Positions 1 to 6,856 of a stretch of 13,430 nucleotides of DNA are shown here, in pieces. The first letter of the stretch is position 1, and each line of letters begins with the position of its first letter. The DNA is taken from positions 1 through 13,430 of the forward strand of contig JAEWFK010000049.1 of NCBI GenBank assembly GCA_023388835.1, read 5' to 3'. Both the position numbers and the translations under genes were made by a program. The DNA is from Pseudomonadota bacterium (GTDB taxonomy: Bacteria > Pseudomonadota > Gammaproteobacteria > Burkholderiales > Burkholderiaceae_B). The notes under the pieces were generated by a model. That model saw only the letters and a program-made list of their open reading frames with translations, was not told where the DNA came from and did not search any database.

Positions 1-2
1 GT

Positions 3-239
3 ATCGCCGGCTCGCAGGAGGGGCATGTGGGCCTGGTGCACGCACTGGTGCTGGTCGATGCCGACACGGACGCCGTCACGGCGGCGGCCAATGCGTTCGA
101 GGCCGCCCTGGGGAGCGGACGCCGTTACCTGGCAGAGCGGGTGGTCTCGATAGCGGACTTGCTCAGCACCCCCTACGGAGTCGTGGAAGCATTCGTTCAG
201 TCGCTGGAGCGCAGCTTGGACTCTCCGCCCAACGCCTGA
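3..239 (+). CDS. Unrecognised protein, probably the C-terminal end of a gene cut by the window edge
   Basis: The reading frame is open from the first bases and ends with TGA at 237-239, giving about 78 visible residues. I do not recognise the family. The chain is acidic, alanine-rich and probably helical, with a hydrophobic stretch (VHALVLVDAD) that could be a beta-strand of an alpha/beta fold. Two readings are possible. It may be the tail of a longer protein starting outside the window. Alternatively it may start at GTG 27-29, which has a strong Shine-Dalgarno (AGGAGG at 16-21) five bases upstream and would give a complete 70-residue protein. The open frame through the edge makes me lean to the partial reading. 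It ends 54 bases before the small regulator gene on the same strand, so the two could be co-transcribed. No function is assigned. Confidence 0.5.
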   Translation: MAGSQEGHVGLVHALVLVDADTDAVTAAANAFEAALGSGRRYLAERVVSIADLLSTPYGVVEAFVQSLERSLDSPPNA

Positions 240-266
240 TCGGACCCAACCGTAGCGGCATTCCAT

Positions 267-289
267 TACAATGCAATTCACATTGAATT
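267..289 (+). promoter_or_regulatory. Candidate promoter and operator palindrome before the ribbon-helix-helix gene
   Basis: A -10-like hexamer TACAAT lies at 267-272. No good -35 is visible. Just downstream is a perfect inverted repeat, AATTCA-CAT-TGAATT, at 275-289, ending four bases before the ATG at 294. If transcription starts about seven bases after the hexamer, the repeat covers the start point, which is where an autorepressor would bind. The palindrome is seen directly. Its role as an operator for the adjacent RHH protein is inference, based on the common autoregulation of CopG/Arc-type proteins. Confidence 0.35.
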
Positions 290-293
290 AAAC

Positions 294-482
294 ATGGCCA
301 TGGAAAACAAGACCGCAAGACTCACCGTACTGGTGGATCCTGAGAAGAAAAAGGCATTCGAACAGCTGTGCGCCCGCCAGGATCTGACCCCCTCTCAAGT
401 GGTACGCCGGCTCATACGCGAATATCTGGCCGAGCATGGCGTTGAATACGTGCCGGCCGGAACGAAGGCTCCCAAACCCTGA
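294..482 (+). CDS. Small ribbon-helix-helix (CopG/Arc-type) DNA-binding protein
   Basis: The product is 62 residues, close to a minimal ribbon-helix-helix regulator. Residues about 7-14 (ARLTVLVD) form the N-terminal beta-strand with alternating residues that would contact the DNA groove. A charged helix follows (PEKKKAFEQLC), then a second helix beginning at the typical turn TPSQVVRRLIREYL. The last 14 residues are a loose, proline-containing tail. Such proteins bind DNA as dimers. No toxin or ParA-like partner is identifiable inside the window, so it could be a stand-alone repressor, an antitoxin or a partition-type protein. There is no clear Shine-Dalgarno before ATG 294. An in-frame ATG at 300 is an alternative start. 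The gene ends 19 bases before the end of the converging diguanylate cyclase gene. Confidence 0.75.
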   Translation: MAMENKTARLTVLVDPEKKKAFEQLCARQDLTPSQVVRRLIREYLAEHGVEYVPAGTKAPKP

Positions 483-501
483 CTGTGCGGGCCGACGGGA
501 A

Positions 502-2352
502 TCATTCCTGCAGACTGGCTTCCTCGCCGTTGAGGTCGGGGGTCCATATCGCGTAGCGCCGCACGCTGTCTCGCTTGATGGAATACAAAGCTTGATCGGC
601 GCGGTCCAGCAAGGTGTCGATATCCGAAGCCCGCCCGTCCGATAAGGCCACGCCCAGGCTCACACCCAGCTGTAGCCGCCCGCCATTCACGAAATAGGGT
701 TGGGTCAGGCCATGAATCAGGCGTTCCGCCGCCGAAACACAATCTGACGATCCGCATACGTCGGTCAGCAAGACCACGAATTCGTCGCCGCCGAGCCGAG
801 CCACCGTGTCGCATTCACGCATCAGGCGGCGCATCCTGCTTCCGGCCTCGCGCAGGACCAGGTCGCCGACCGCGTGGCCATAGAGATCATTGATGGACTT
901 GAAAAGGTCCAGGTCAGCGAAGATGAGTCCGATTTGTGTGCTGTTACGCTGCGCGAGCGCCAGGGCTTGCTGTCCGCGGTCGAGAAACAGCGCCCGGTTC
1001 GGCAGGCCCGTCAGGCTGTCGTGCAAGGCCAGCAGTTCCAGTCGCTCCTTGTATTCCTTCTGCCGCGACACGTCAGTGAACACGCCCACGTGATGGGTGA
1101 CGCGGTTCATTCCGTCGCGCACTTCGCTCAAGCTCAACAGCATGGCGAAATCGCGCCCATCGCGCCGCCGCGCCCAGAGTTCGCCCTTCCAATAGCCAAA
1201 AGTACGCAGGCGGCCCAGTATCTGGCGATAGAAGGATTCGTCGTGGCGGCCGCTGGGGCGATTCAGCAGGGCGTCGAGCTGGCTGCCCTGCACTTCGTTC
1301 TCGGGATAGCCGGTGATCCGGGAGAAGGCCGGATTGGTTGACATGATGGCCCCCCGCGCATCGAATATGACGATGGCGTCCCCGGCATGGTCGATGGCGG
1401 TGGCCGCAAGATGCAGGCGGTTTTCGAGCCGGCGGTACGGTGTGATGTCTTGCAGTGTTCCCGAGATGCGCAGGACCTTGCCCGCCGAATCAAAGTCGGC
1501 CAACGCCCGGATCACGACCACGCGCAGCGCCTGGCTGGCGGGCGACACGACATGGTGCTCGAATTCAATGCTGCCCATGGCCGGATCCTGCAACTCGGTC
1601 ATGGCGACTCTCAAACCGGGCTGCTCTTCCTCTGGGACCAGCCTGAAGTATTCATCCAGGGAATTGGGAAGCGCGTCGTCGGGCAGGCCGAGCACGTCTC
1701 CCATATTGCCCTGGCTGCGCAAGCGCCACCCTGCCACAGAGCATTCCCAGTATGCCAGCCGGGCGATGCGCTGCGCTTCCGCCAAGCGCGCATTGCGTGA
1801 CTGCATCCGTGTCTCGAAGCGGCGTATCTTCAGGTAGCGGCCCAGGTCCCTGCCTACCGACTCCAAAGCCCGGCGATGTTCAAGATCGGGCTTATCGTCC
1901 TGGCGGCTGAAGAACTCCAGGGCCCCATAAACGCGGTCCTCGCAGACGAGCGGCACGAGCACGGCCGAACGCAGCCCGGCCTCCAAGGCGCTCTGGCCCC
2001 ATGCACAAAGTTGATGGCAAGCGCCGGCGCTGCACAGGCAGAGGCCGGGATCCGGTCCCACACTGCCGACGGCCCCCCTGCCTTTTCCACGCAACCAGCG
2101 GCGCACCGACTCCAGGAAGGCCCGTACGGCAGGAGACGACAATTCAGATTGCGGCGAGACGAACTCCGTGGCATAGCGCAAATGGTCGCCGTCGGTCAGC
2201 CAAGCCACACCAATATCCCAATCCTGCAGGCCGGCAATTTTTTCCAGCGCGCGCGCAAGCCCGTCCCGTGCCTCGCGGCTACGGGCAAGGATACTGGCGA
2301 CTTCATACTGAAGCGCCAGCTGGTCGGTACTTGCGGATTGGCGGGAAACCAT
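502..2352 (-). CDS. Diguanylate cyclase with GAF, two PAS and GGDEF domains
   Basis: The product is 616 residues and makes c-di-GMP from two GTP. It has no transmembrane segment, so it is cytoplasmic. Domains in order: GAF (about 15-175), PAS (about 190-305, ending in the PAC-like ISGTLQDIT), PAS (about 312-430, ending GVFTDVSRQ), and GGDEF (about 440-605). The catalytic domain has HDSLTGLPNR at 444-453, the metal-binding FADLD at 478-482 and an intact GGDEF at 521-525. An RxxD inhibitory site at 512-515 sits exactly five residues before the motif, so product inhibition is expected. There is no EAL or HD-GYP domain. The GAF domain carries clustered cysteines C105, C107, C112 and C116, a possible metal, Fe-S or redox sensor. 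The gene lies 108 bases downstream of the sulP gene on the same strand. The signal sensed is unknown. Confidence 0.93.
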   Translation of the reverse strand: MVSRQSASTDQLALQYEVASILARSREARDGLARALEKIAGLQDWDIGVAWLTDGDHLRYATEFVSPQSELSSPAVRAFLESVRRWLRGKGRGAVGSVGPDPGLCLCSAGACHQLCAWGQSALEAGLRSAVLVPLVCEDRVYGALEFFSRQDDKPDLEHRRALESVGRDLGRYLKIRRFETRMQSRNARLAEAQRIARLAYWECSVAGWRLRSQGNMGDVLGLPDDALPNSLDEYFRLVPEEEQPGLRVAMTELQDPAMGSIEFEHHVVSPASQALRVVVIRALADFDSAGKVLRISGTLQDITPYRRLENRLHLAATAIDHAGDAIVIFDARGAIMSTNPAFSRITGYPENEVQGSQLDALLNRPSGRHDESFYRQILGRLRTFGYWKGELWARRRDGRDFAMLLSLSEVRDGMNRVTHHVGVFTDVSRQKEYKERLELLALHDSLTGLPNRALFLDRGQQALALAQRNSTQIGLIFADLDLFKSINDLYGHAVGDLVLREAGSRMRRLMRECDTVARLGGDEFVVLLTDVCGSSDCVSAAERLIHGLTQPYFVNGGRLQLGVSLGVALSDGRASDIDTLLDRADQALYSIKRDSVRRYAIWTPDLNGEEASLQE

Positions 2353-2370
2353 GACCTGTCCAGAGTGTTA

Positions 2371-2391
2371 TGTCGGTCCGACAGCATGATA
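2371..2391 (-). promoter_or_regulatory. Candidate -10 and palindrome upstream of the diguanylate cyclase gene
   Basis: On the - strand a -10-like TATCAT lies at 2391-2386. A perfect inverted repeat, TGTCGG-T-CCGACA, lies at 2371-2383, about where transcription would begin and about 20 bases before the start codon at 2352. No recognisable -35 precedes it. The repeat is directly visible. Its action as an operator is inference. The rest of the 108-base gap between the two - strand genes shows no clear terminator for sulP, so read-through from sulP is also possible. Confidence 0.3.
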
Positions 2392-2460
2392 AGCCCCGCG
2401 CGCTGTTCATGACGATCGACTACCTGTCAGTCTGTACAGCTTTGCCGCCGCCCGTTCCAG

Positions 2461-4140
2461 CTATAAATCAGCCTGTTCGGCGGCGGGGCGAGGCCCGGCC
2501 TCTTCGGCATTGAGCCGCGCAATCGCCTCGCTCAGAGTGTGCACGACGTTGTCTTCGCCCACCCGTTTCAGCAGGCCCATGCGCCCCATCTTCCCGCGCA
2601 CCCGTTCATTGGCTTCGGTGAAGATCACGGCCACGTTGCGCGCCCGCAATTGCTCCACCACATCTTCCAGTGTCTGCAAGCCGGTCGCATCGATGAACGG
2701 TACATGTCGCAACCGGATGATCAGCACCCGAGGATCCGTTCGCGTGTTGGACAAGGCGCGCTCGAAGGCTTCGACCGCCGCGAAAAAAAAGGGGCCTTCC
2801 ACTGAATAGACCAGGACGTCTGGAGCCACCATGCCGTGCCCCTCCAATGCCAGCTCCCGCTGAAGGCGCGCATCGTCTTGCTGCCTGACGATGACGCTTT
2901 CAGACATGCGATGCAGAAAATGCAGCATCGCCAGGACCACGCCGATGTTCACGGCGACCACCAGGTCCGCAAACACCGTCAGCAGAAACGTGACGAGCAG
3001 AATCACGACGTCGGGGCGGGGCGCGCCGCGCACCAGCTTGATCACGTGGCGCACGTCGCTCATGTTCCACGCCACCACGAAAAGGATGGCGGCCAGCGTG
3101 GCTAAAGGGATATTGGCTGCGAGCGGGGCCAGAAACAACAGTATGAAGACAAGGCACAGGGCGTGGACGACCCCGGCGAGGGGGCTGTTGCCGCCATTGC
3201 GCACATTGGTGGCCGTACGCGCGATGGCGCCTGTGGCGGCAATGCCGCCGAAGAGGGGCGCCACGATATTGGCCAGCCCCTGCCCCATCAGTTCCTGATT
3301 GGAATGATGCCGGGTACCCGCCATGCCATCGGCCACGACGGCGGAAAGAAGTGACTCGATCGCCCCCAACATGGCGATGGCGAAGGCGGGACCGATCAGT
3401 TCCACCAAGGTGCTCAAGCTGATGTCGGGAATCTGCAGCGATGGAAGTCCACGCGGAATTTCACCATAGGTACTCCCAATGGTAGCGACGGAATCAAAAC
3501 GGAAGATGGCTTGTACGAGCGTGACCACGATCAGTGCGATGAGCGGCCCGGGCACACGTCGCAGCCACTTAAGCCGCGGGCCAAACAGCACCAAGCCCAG
3601 GGACAGCAGCGCCAGCGCGGTCGTGGCAATGTCGAATTGCGGCATCACCCGCATCAAGGCCCACAGCTTGTCGTGGAAGTGCCCCCCCGGCACGGCGGGA
3701 AGCCCGAAAAAGTCTTTCCATTGCCCCACCCAGATCACGACCCCTATCCCCGCCGTGAACCCGACGATGACCGGTGCAGGTATGAATTTGAGAACAGCGC
3801 CCATGCGCGCCAGGCCGAACAGCAACAGAATGACGCCTGCCATGATGGTGGCGATCTGCAGCCCGATCACCCCATGGTCGGCAACAACACCGGCCAATAT
3901 GACAATGAAAGCGCCGGTGGGCCCGGCGATCTGGATGCGGCTGCCACCGGCGAGCGACACGATGATGCCCGCGATGATGGCGGTGTAGATGCCCTGTTCC
4001 GGCTTGACCCCCGAAGCAATGGCAAAGGCCATGGCCAGCGGCAGCGCCACCACGCCAACGATCAGGCCCGCCACAATGTTGGTTCCCCAGTGCCGGCGAG
4101 CGAGGACACCGGCCCGGTATGCATCCACAATAGCAAGCAT
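2461..4140 (-). CDS. SulP-family inorganic anion transporter with STAS domain
   Basis: The product is 559 residues, the usual length for bacterial SulP proteins, which move sulfate, bicarbonate, nitrate or similar anions across the inner membrane. The N-terminal two thirds (about 20-410) are a hydrophobic multi-span domain. Family hallmarks are GLIVGVVALPLAMAFAIASG near 25-44, the SRIQIAGPTGAF segment at 67-78, and the conserved glutamate of AMLGAIESLLSA (E261). The segment after about residue 438 is a STAS domain. Its signature is FIDATGLQTLED at 482-493, where many relatives have Asp-Ser rather than Asp-Ala. The ion carried cannot be read from the sequence. The gene is divergent from nosR across a 316-base region, which raises but does not show a link with denitrification. 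The start is the ATG at 4140, with only a weak ACGGG-like ribosome site. Confidence 0.93.
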   Translation of the reverse strand: MLAIVDAYRAGVLARRHWGTNIVAGLIVGVVALPLAMAFAIASGVKPEQGIYTAIIAGIIVSLAGGSRIQIAGPTGAFIVILAGVVADHGVIGLQIATIMAGVILLLFGLARMGAVLKFIPAPVIVGFTAGIGVVIWVGQWKDFFGLPAVPGGHFHDKLWALMRVMPQFDIATTALALLSLGLVLFGPRLKWLRRVPGPLIALIVVTLVQAIFRFDSVATIGSTYGEIPRGLPSLQIPDISLSTLVELIGPAFAIAMLGAIESLLSAVVADGMAGTRHHSNQELMGQGLANIVAPLFGGIAATGAIARTATNVRNGGNSPLAGVVHALCLVFILLFLAPLAANIPLATLAAILFVVAWNMSDVRHVIKLVRGAPRPDVVILLVTFLLTVFADLVVAVNIGVVLAMLHFLHRMSESVIVRQQDDARLQRELALEGHGMVAPDVLVYSVEGPFFFAAVEAFERALSNTRTDPRVLIIRLRHVPFIDATGLQTLEDVVEQLRARNVAVIFTEANERVRGKMGRMGLLKRVGEDNVVHTLSEAIARLNAEEAGPRPAAEQADL

Positions 4141-4184
4141 GGTATACCCGTCAGAAACGAATGTTATGTGGTTTTAATTATAAT

Positions 4185-4198
4185 CTTATGTGACTCAA
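4185..4198 (-). promoter_or_regulatory. Weak FNR/Dnr-like site upstream of sulP
   Basis: On the - strand the sequence reads TTGAG-TCAC-ATAAG. Compared with the FNR consensus TTGAT-N4-ATCAA, the left half matches at four of five positions and the right half at three of five. It overlaps the AT-rich island that holds a candidate sulP -10. Its distance from that -10 does not give a clean activator geometry, so it may be chance. Confidence 0.2.
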
Positions 4199-4372
4199 GC
4201 GATGGTTGTATGCAGCCTGCTGCAGGCGCCTGAATCTTCTTCCAGTCCACCGCAGGCCCGCCAATTGCCTGTCCGACCACCACATTGACCGCTATGCGCC
4301 CGTCTGTTCGGCGGCCACATGGAAGCCCTTTGGGCCGGTCAAAGTCAAAGTAGAGCGATAAAGCGCCGGACA

Positions 4373-4413
4373 TTGACTTAAGGCAAGTCCCCCTGGGAAA
4401 GCTTGGTTATGCT
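4373..4413 (+). promoter_or_regulatory. Candidate FNR/Dnr-type activated promoter of nosR
   Basis: The box TTGAC-TTAA-GGCAA at 4373-4386 matches seven of the eight core bases of the FNR/CRP-family anaerobic activator motif TTGA-N6-TCAA. A -10-like hexamer TATGCT follows at 4408-4413. If the start point is near 4420-4421, the box centre (between 4379 and 4380) is at about -41.5, the standard class II activator position. There is no sigma-70 -35 at the right distance from the hexamer, which is expected for an activator-dependent promoter. FNR-like regulators such as Dnr, Nnr or Anr are known to control nos genes under low oxygen and nitric oxide. Which one acts here is not known. Confidence 0.6.
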
Positions 4414-4447
4414 GGAAGGCGTCGCTCCACGATGGGTGCGAAAAGAT

Positions 4448-4452
4448 GGAGA
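4448..4452 (+). promoter_or_regulatory. Ribosome binding site that decides the nosR start
   Basis: GGAGA at 4448-4452 lies four bases before ATG 4457-4459. The upstream in-frame starts TTG 4403 and ATG 4409 have no such site. Both also lie before the transcription start inferred from the FNR-like box, so they would not be on the message. Confidence 0.7.
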
Positions 4453-4456
4453 ATTA

Positions 4457-6763
4457 ATGCGGATTCCACTCCAGCGTAAGTCAACGGCAGTCACGCATGT
4501 CGCCTGGTTTTGTCTGTGCATACTGCTGCTGGCCTGTCTCTTGGGCTCGGCCGCCAACGCTGCGACGCGGCTGAGCCATTTCCTTCCCAGCATCAATGCG
4601 GCTGAGGTCTTCCCGGGCGCGGACCGTCTTGGCCCGGTCGAAGGCACGCCGCCCGTGGCGCGCGCCTACGCGGGCGACAAGCAGCTGGGCTACGTGTACA
4701 TCACATCCGATGTCGTCAACACGCGGGGCTACTCCAGTTTTCCCATCGACACCCTGGTCGCCTTGTCCATGGATGGCACCATCGTGGGCGCGAAACTCAT
4801 GGAGCACCATGAACCCATCGTGCTGATTGGCATTCCGGAATCCAAGGTAGAGAATTTCATCAATGGCTATGTCGGCCTGAACTACGTCAAGGAACCGCCC
4901 AAGCCCGGTGCCCCACCGCCGGTGGACATCGTCTCCGGTGCGACCGTCACCTTGCTGGTCATTGGCGACAGCATCACGCGGTCCGCACAAGGCGTCGCGC
5001 GGCACCATCGTATCGGCCAGCCCGGGGAAGCCGCGCCTGTGGCCGGCGCCGTTCACGAGACACGCGTCGTCGACCTGGACAAAGAGGACACGGCAAGCTG
5101 GGAAACCTTGCTTGAAACGGGCGGGGTGGCGCGCATGCACGTCACGATCGGTGACGTCAACCAGGCTTTTGCAGAAAACAGCAAGGAAGCCGCCGCGCGT
5201 CCCGAAAGAGGCGAGCCGGGCGACACCTTCATCGATCTTTATGCTGCCCCAGTCAGTGTCCCGTCCATCGGGCGCAGCCTGCTGGGAGACGCAGAGTACG
5301 AATACCTGAAAGGCCGCCTGCAGCCGGGCCAGCAGGCCATACTGGTGGCGGGAAACGGTCCTTATTCGTTCAAGGGCTCAGGCTACGTGCGAGGCGGCAT
5401 TTTCGACCGCATTGAGGTGGTGCAGGACCTGACCAGCTTCCACTTCACCGATCTCGATCACACCCGCCTGGCCGACGTCATGGCGCAAGGCGCACCCTCA
5501 TTCCGGGAAGTGGCCCTCTTCACCGTGCCGGCCTCCGCGAAACTGGACCCTGTCGAGCCCTGGCGCTTGCAGTTGCTTGTGCAGCGCACGGTCAGCGTTG
5601 ACCAGAAAGCGTTCATTTCCTACAACTTGAACTACGAATTGCCCGACGCCTACACCCGCGTCATAGAAAGCCCCACTCCTTTGGCGGACGCCGCCCGCCC
5701 CCCCACCGCTGAAGGTGCGCCAGGCGCAGGCGACGCCCCCACCGCAGTGGCCGCTGACGCCGCCACACAGGCCGCCATTCAGGCGGAGATCGATGCGACG
5801 CCGGCACTATGGAAGCAGATCTGGGCAGGCAAGACCGGTCAGGTCGCCATTGTCGCCATTGCCCTGCTGATTCTCGGAGCGGTGTTCTTCTTCCAGGAAG
5901 CCCTGACACGGCATGAGATCTTCTACAAGCGTTTGCGGACCGCGTATCTGCTTTTCACCCTCTTGTGGCTAGGCTGGTATGCCTCGGCCCAGCTCTCGGT
6001 GGTGAACGTCCTGACTTTCAGTTCGGCCGTGCTCAGCGGTGGCTTCCGATGGGAATACTTCCTGATGGACCCCATCGTTTTCATACTGTGGGTGGCGACC
6101 GCCATCTCCATGATTTTCTGGAACCGCGGCGCGTTCTGCGGATGGCTGTGTCCCTTCGGGGCACTGCAGGAGCTCACCAACAAGGTCGCACGCTTCTTCC
6201 ATGTGCCGCAACTCAAGATCTCGTATGGCGTCAGCACCCGGCTGGCTTCGATCAAGTATGTGATCTTCGTCGGGCTCTTCGGGGTGATGTTCTACGACAT
6301 GGCACTGGCTGAAAGACTGGCTGAAGTCGAGCCCTTCAAGACGGCCATCATCCTCAAGTTCGTACGTGACTGGCCTTTCGTGGTGTTCGCGGTACTGCTG
6401 CTGATTGCCGGCCTGTTCGTCGAACGCTTCTTCTGTCGTTATCTGTGCCCGCTGGGCGCTGCCATGGCCATACCGGCGCGGCTACGAATCTTCGACTGGC
6501 TGCGCCGCTACAAGACCTGCGGGAATCCCTGTCAACGCTGCGCGGTCGAGTGTCCCGTACAGGCCATTGCGCCCGAAGGGGATATTCACCCGAACGAGTG
6601 CATCCAGTGCCTGAACTGCCAGATGCTCTACCACCACGAGACGAAATGTCCGCACCTGGTGCAGAAGAACGCCAGGTTGCAGCGGCGGAAAGCTCCGCCC
6701 CCCATGGATATACAGGAAGAAACCGTGAGCCGTACCCCGACCGTGGTCGCTCGCGAGGCTTGA
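4457..6763 (+). CDS. nosR: NosR, membrane flavo-iron-sulfur protein needed for N2O reduction
   Basis: From ATG 4457 the product is 768 residues. An N-terminal signal or anchor (hydrophobic about 15-33, possible cleavage after AANA) leads to a periplasmic FMN-binding domain. This carries the motif SGAT at 160-163, where T163 is the expected FMN attachment site. The membrane part begins near residue 462 and has the two polyferredoxin-type motifs CGWLCP (C561, C565) and CRYLCP (C660, C664). The cytoplasmic tail has two ferredoxin-like 4Fe-4S sets: C688, C692, C695, C699 and C715, C718, C721, C731. NosR is known to be required for nos expression and for sustaining NosZ activity, probably as an electron donor. 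A Pro/Ala-rich linker at about 404-445 joins the periplasmic and membrane halves. Frame-wise the gene is open from TTG 4403 (786 residues), but the ribosome site and promoter favour 4457. Confidence 0.95.
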   Translation: MRIPLQRKSTAVTHVAWFCLCILLLACLLGSAANAATRLSHFLPSINAAEVFPGADRLGPVEGTPPVARAYAGDKQLGYVYITSDVVNTRGYSSFPIDTLVALSMDGTIVGAKLMEHHEPIVLIGIPESKVENFINGYVGLNYVKEPPKPGAPPPVDIVSGATVTLLVIGDSITRSAQGVARHHRIGQPGEAAPVAGAVHETRVVDLDKEDTASWETLLETGGVARMHVTIGDVNQAFAENSKEAAARPERGEPGDTFIDLYAAPVSVPSIGRSLLGDAEYEYLKGRLQPGQQAILVAGNGPYSFKGSGYVRGGIFDRIEVVQDLTSFHFTDLDHTRLADVMAQGAPSFREVALFTVPASAKLDPVEPWRLQLLVQRTVSVDQKAFISYNLNYELPDAYTRVIESPTPLADAARPPTAEGAPGAGDAPTAVAADAATQAAIQAEIDATPALWKQIWAGKTGQVAIVAIALLILGAVFFFQEALTRHEIFYKRLRTAYLLFTLLWLGWYASAQLSVVNVLTFSSAVLSGGFRWEYFLMDPIVFILWVATAISMIFWNRGAFCGWLCPFGALQELTNKVARFFHVPQLKISYGVSTRLASIKYVIFVGLFGVMFYDMALAERLAEVEPFKTAIILKFVRDWPFVVFAVLLLIAGLFVERFFCRYLCPLGAAMAIPARLRIFDWLRRYKTCGNPCQRCAVECPVQAIAPEGDIHPNECIQCLNCQMLYHHETKCPHLVQKNARLQRRKAPPPMDIQEETVSRTPTVVAREA

Positions 6764-6856
6764 AAAACACCCTTACAAGACCCTTCGCTTCAGTTCTCAA
6801 CCCTTGTAGCTGCGGCACACCCGCCGAGCGCAAAATACATTAGGAGGAAATTCCTC
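6764..6856 (+). promoter_or_regulatory. nosR-nosZ spacer with a strong Shine-Dalgarno inside a small palindrome
   Basis: This 93-base spacer is the only real gap in the operon. It ends with AGGAGG at 6842-6847, nine bases before the nosZ ATG and the strongest ribosome site in the operon. The site lies within GAGGAA-A-TTCCTC (6844-6856). As RNA this could fold into a four-pair stem with a five-base loop that partly masks the site. An imperfect longer repeat, TACAAG (6774-6779) with CTTGTA (6803-6808), is also present. It lacks a U-run and does not look like a terminator. A TACATT at 6836-6841 resembles a -10 but has no -35, so I do not claim a separate nosZ promoter. Confidence 0.45.

Larger units (their letters stand above)
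4141..4456. other. Divergent intergenic region between sulP (left) and nosR (right)
   Basis: This stretch of 316 bases carries no convincing gene. Its left part is an AT-rich island at 4171-4190, with overlapping TATAAT hexamers on the + strand (4179-4184) and on the - strand (4182-4177). The - strand copy could be the sulP -10, although no good -35 precedes it. The FNR half-site TTGAC or its complement GTCAA occurs at 4285-4289, 4338-4342, 4344-4348 and 4373-4377. The last belongs to the nosR activator box. GTCAAA is a tandem repeat at 4338-4349. Short GC-rich palindromes at 4215-4227 and 4325-4335 have loops too small or stems too short to act as terminators. Confidence 0.6.

Noticed and set aside
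498..508. GGAAT-C-ATTCC repeat between the converging small regulator and cyclase genes
   Set aside because: It is too short and has no T-run on either strand. It overlaps the cyclase stop codon and is probably chance.
4215..4227. GCCTGC-T-GCAGGC palindrome, as a terminator or repeat element
   Set aside because: A one-base loop cannot form a hairpin with the full stem, no T-run follows, and no second copy is seen.
3511..4233. A 240-codon + strand frame across the sulP gene and part of the intergenic region
   Set aside because: It has an unusual composition, very rich in His, Arg, Asp and Gln, and lies opposite a certain transporter gene.
4164..4373. A 69-codon - strand frame filling most of the sulP-nosR intergenic region
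   Set aside because: It has no ribosome site, no recognisable family, and runs through the AT-rich promoter island. It could be a gene remnant, but nothing supports that.
4403..4456. TTG 4403 or ATG 4409 as the nosR start
   Set aside because: Neither has a ribosome site, and both lie upstream of the inferred transcription start. ATG 4457 has a good GGAGA site and is followed by a normal signal sequence.
6774..6808. Inverted repeat TACAAG...CTTGTA after nosR, as a possible terminator
   Set aside because: The stem is only six pairs with a loop of more than 20 bases and no T-run, so it does not support termination.
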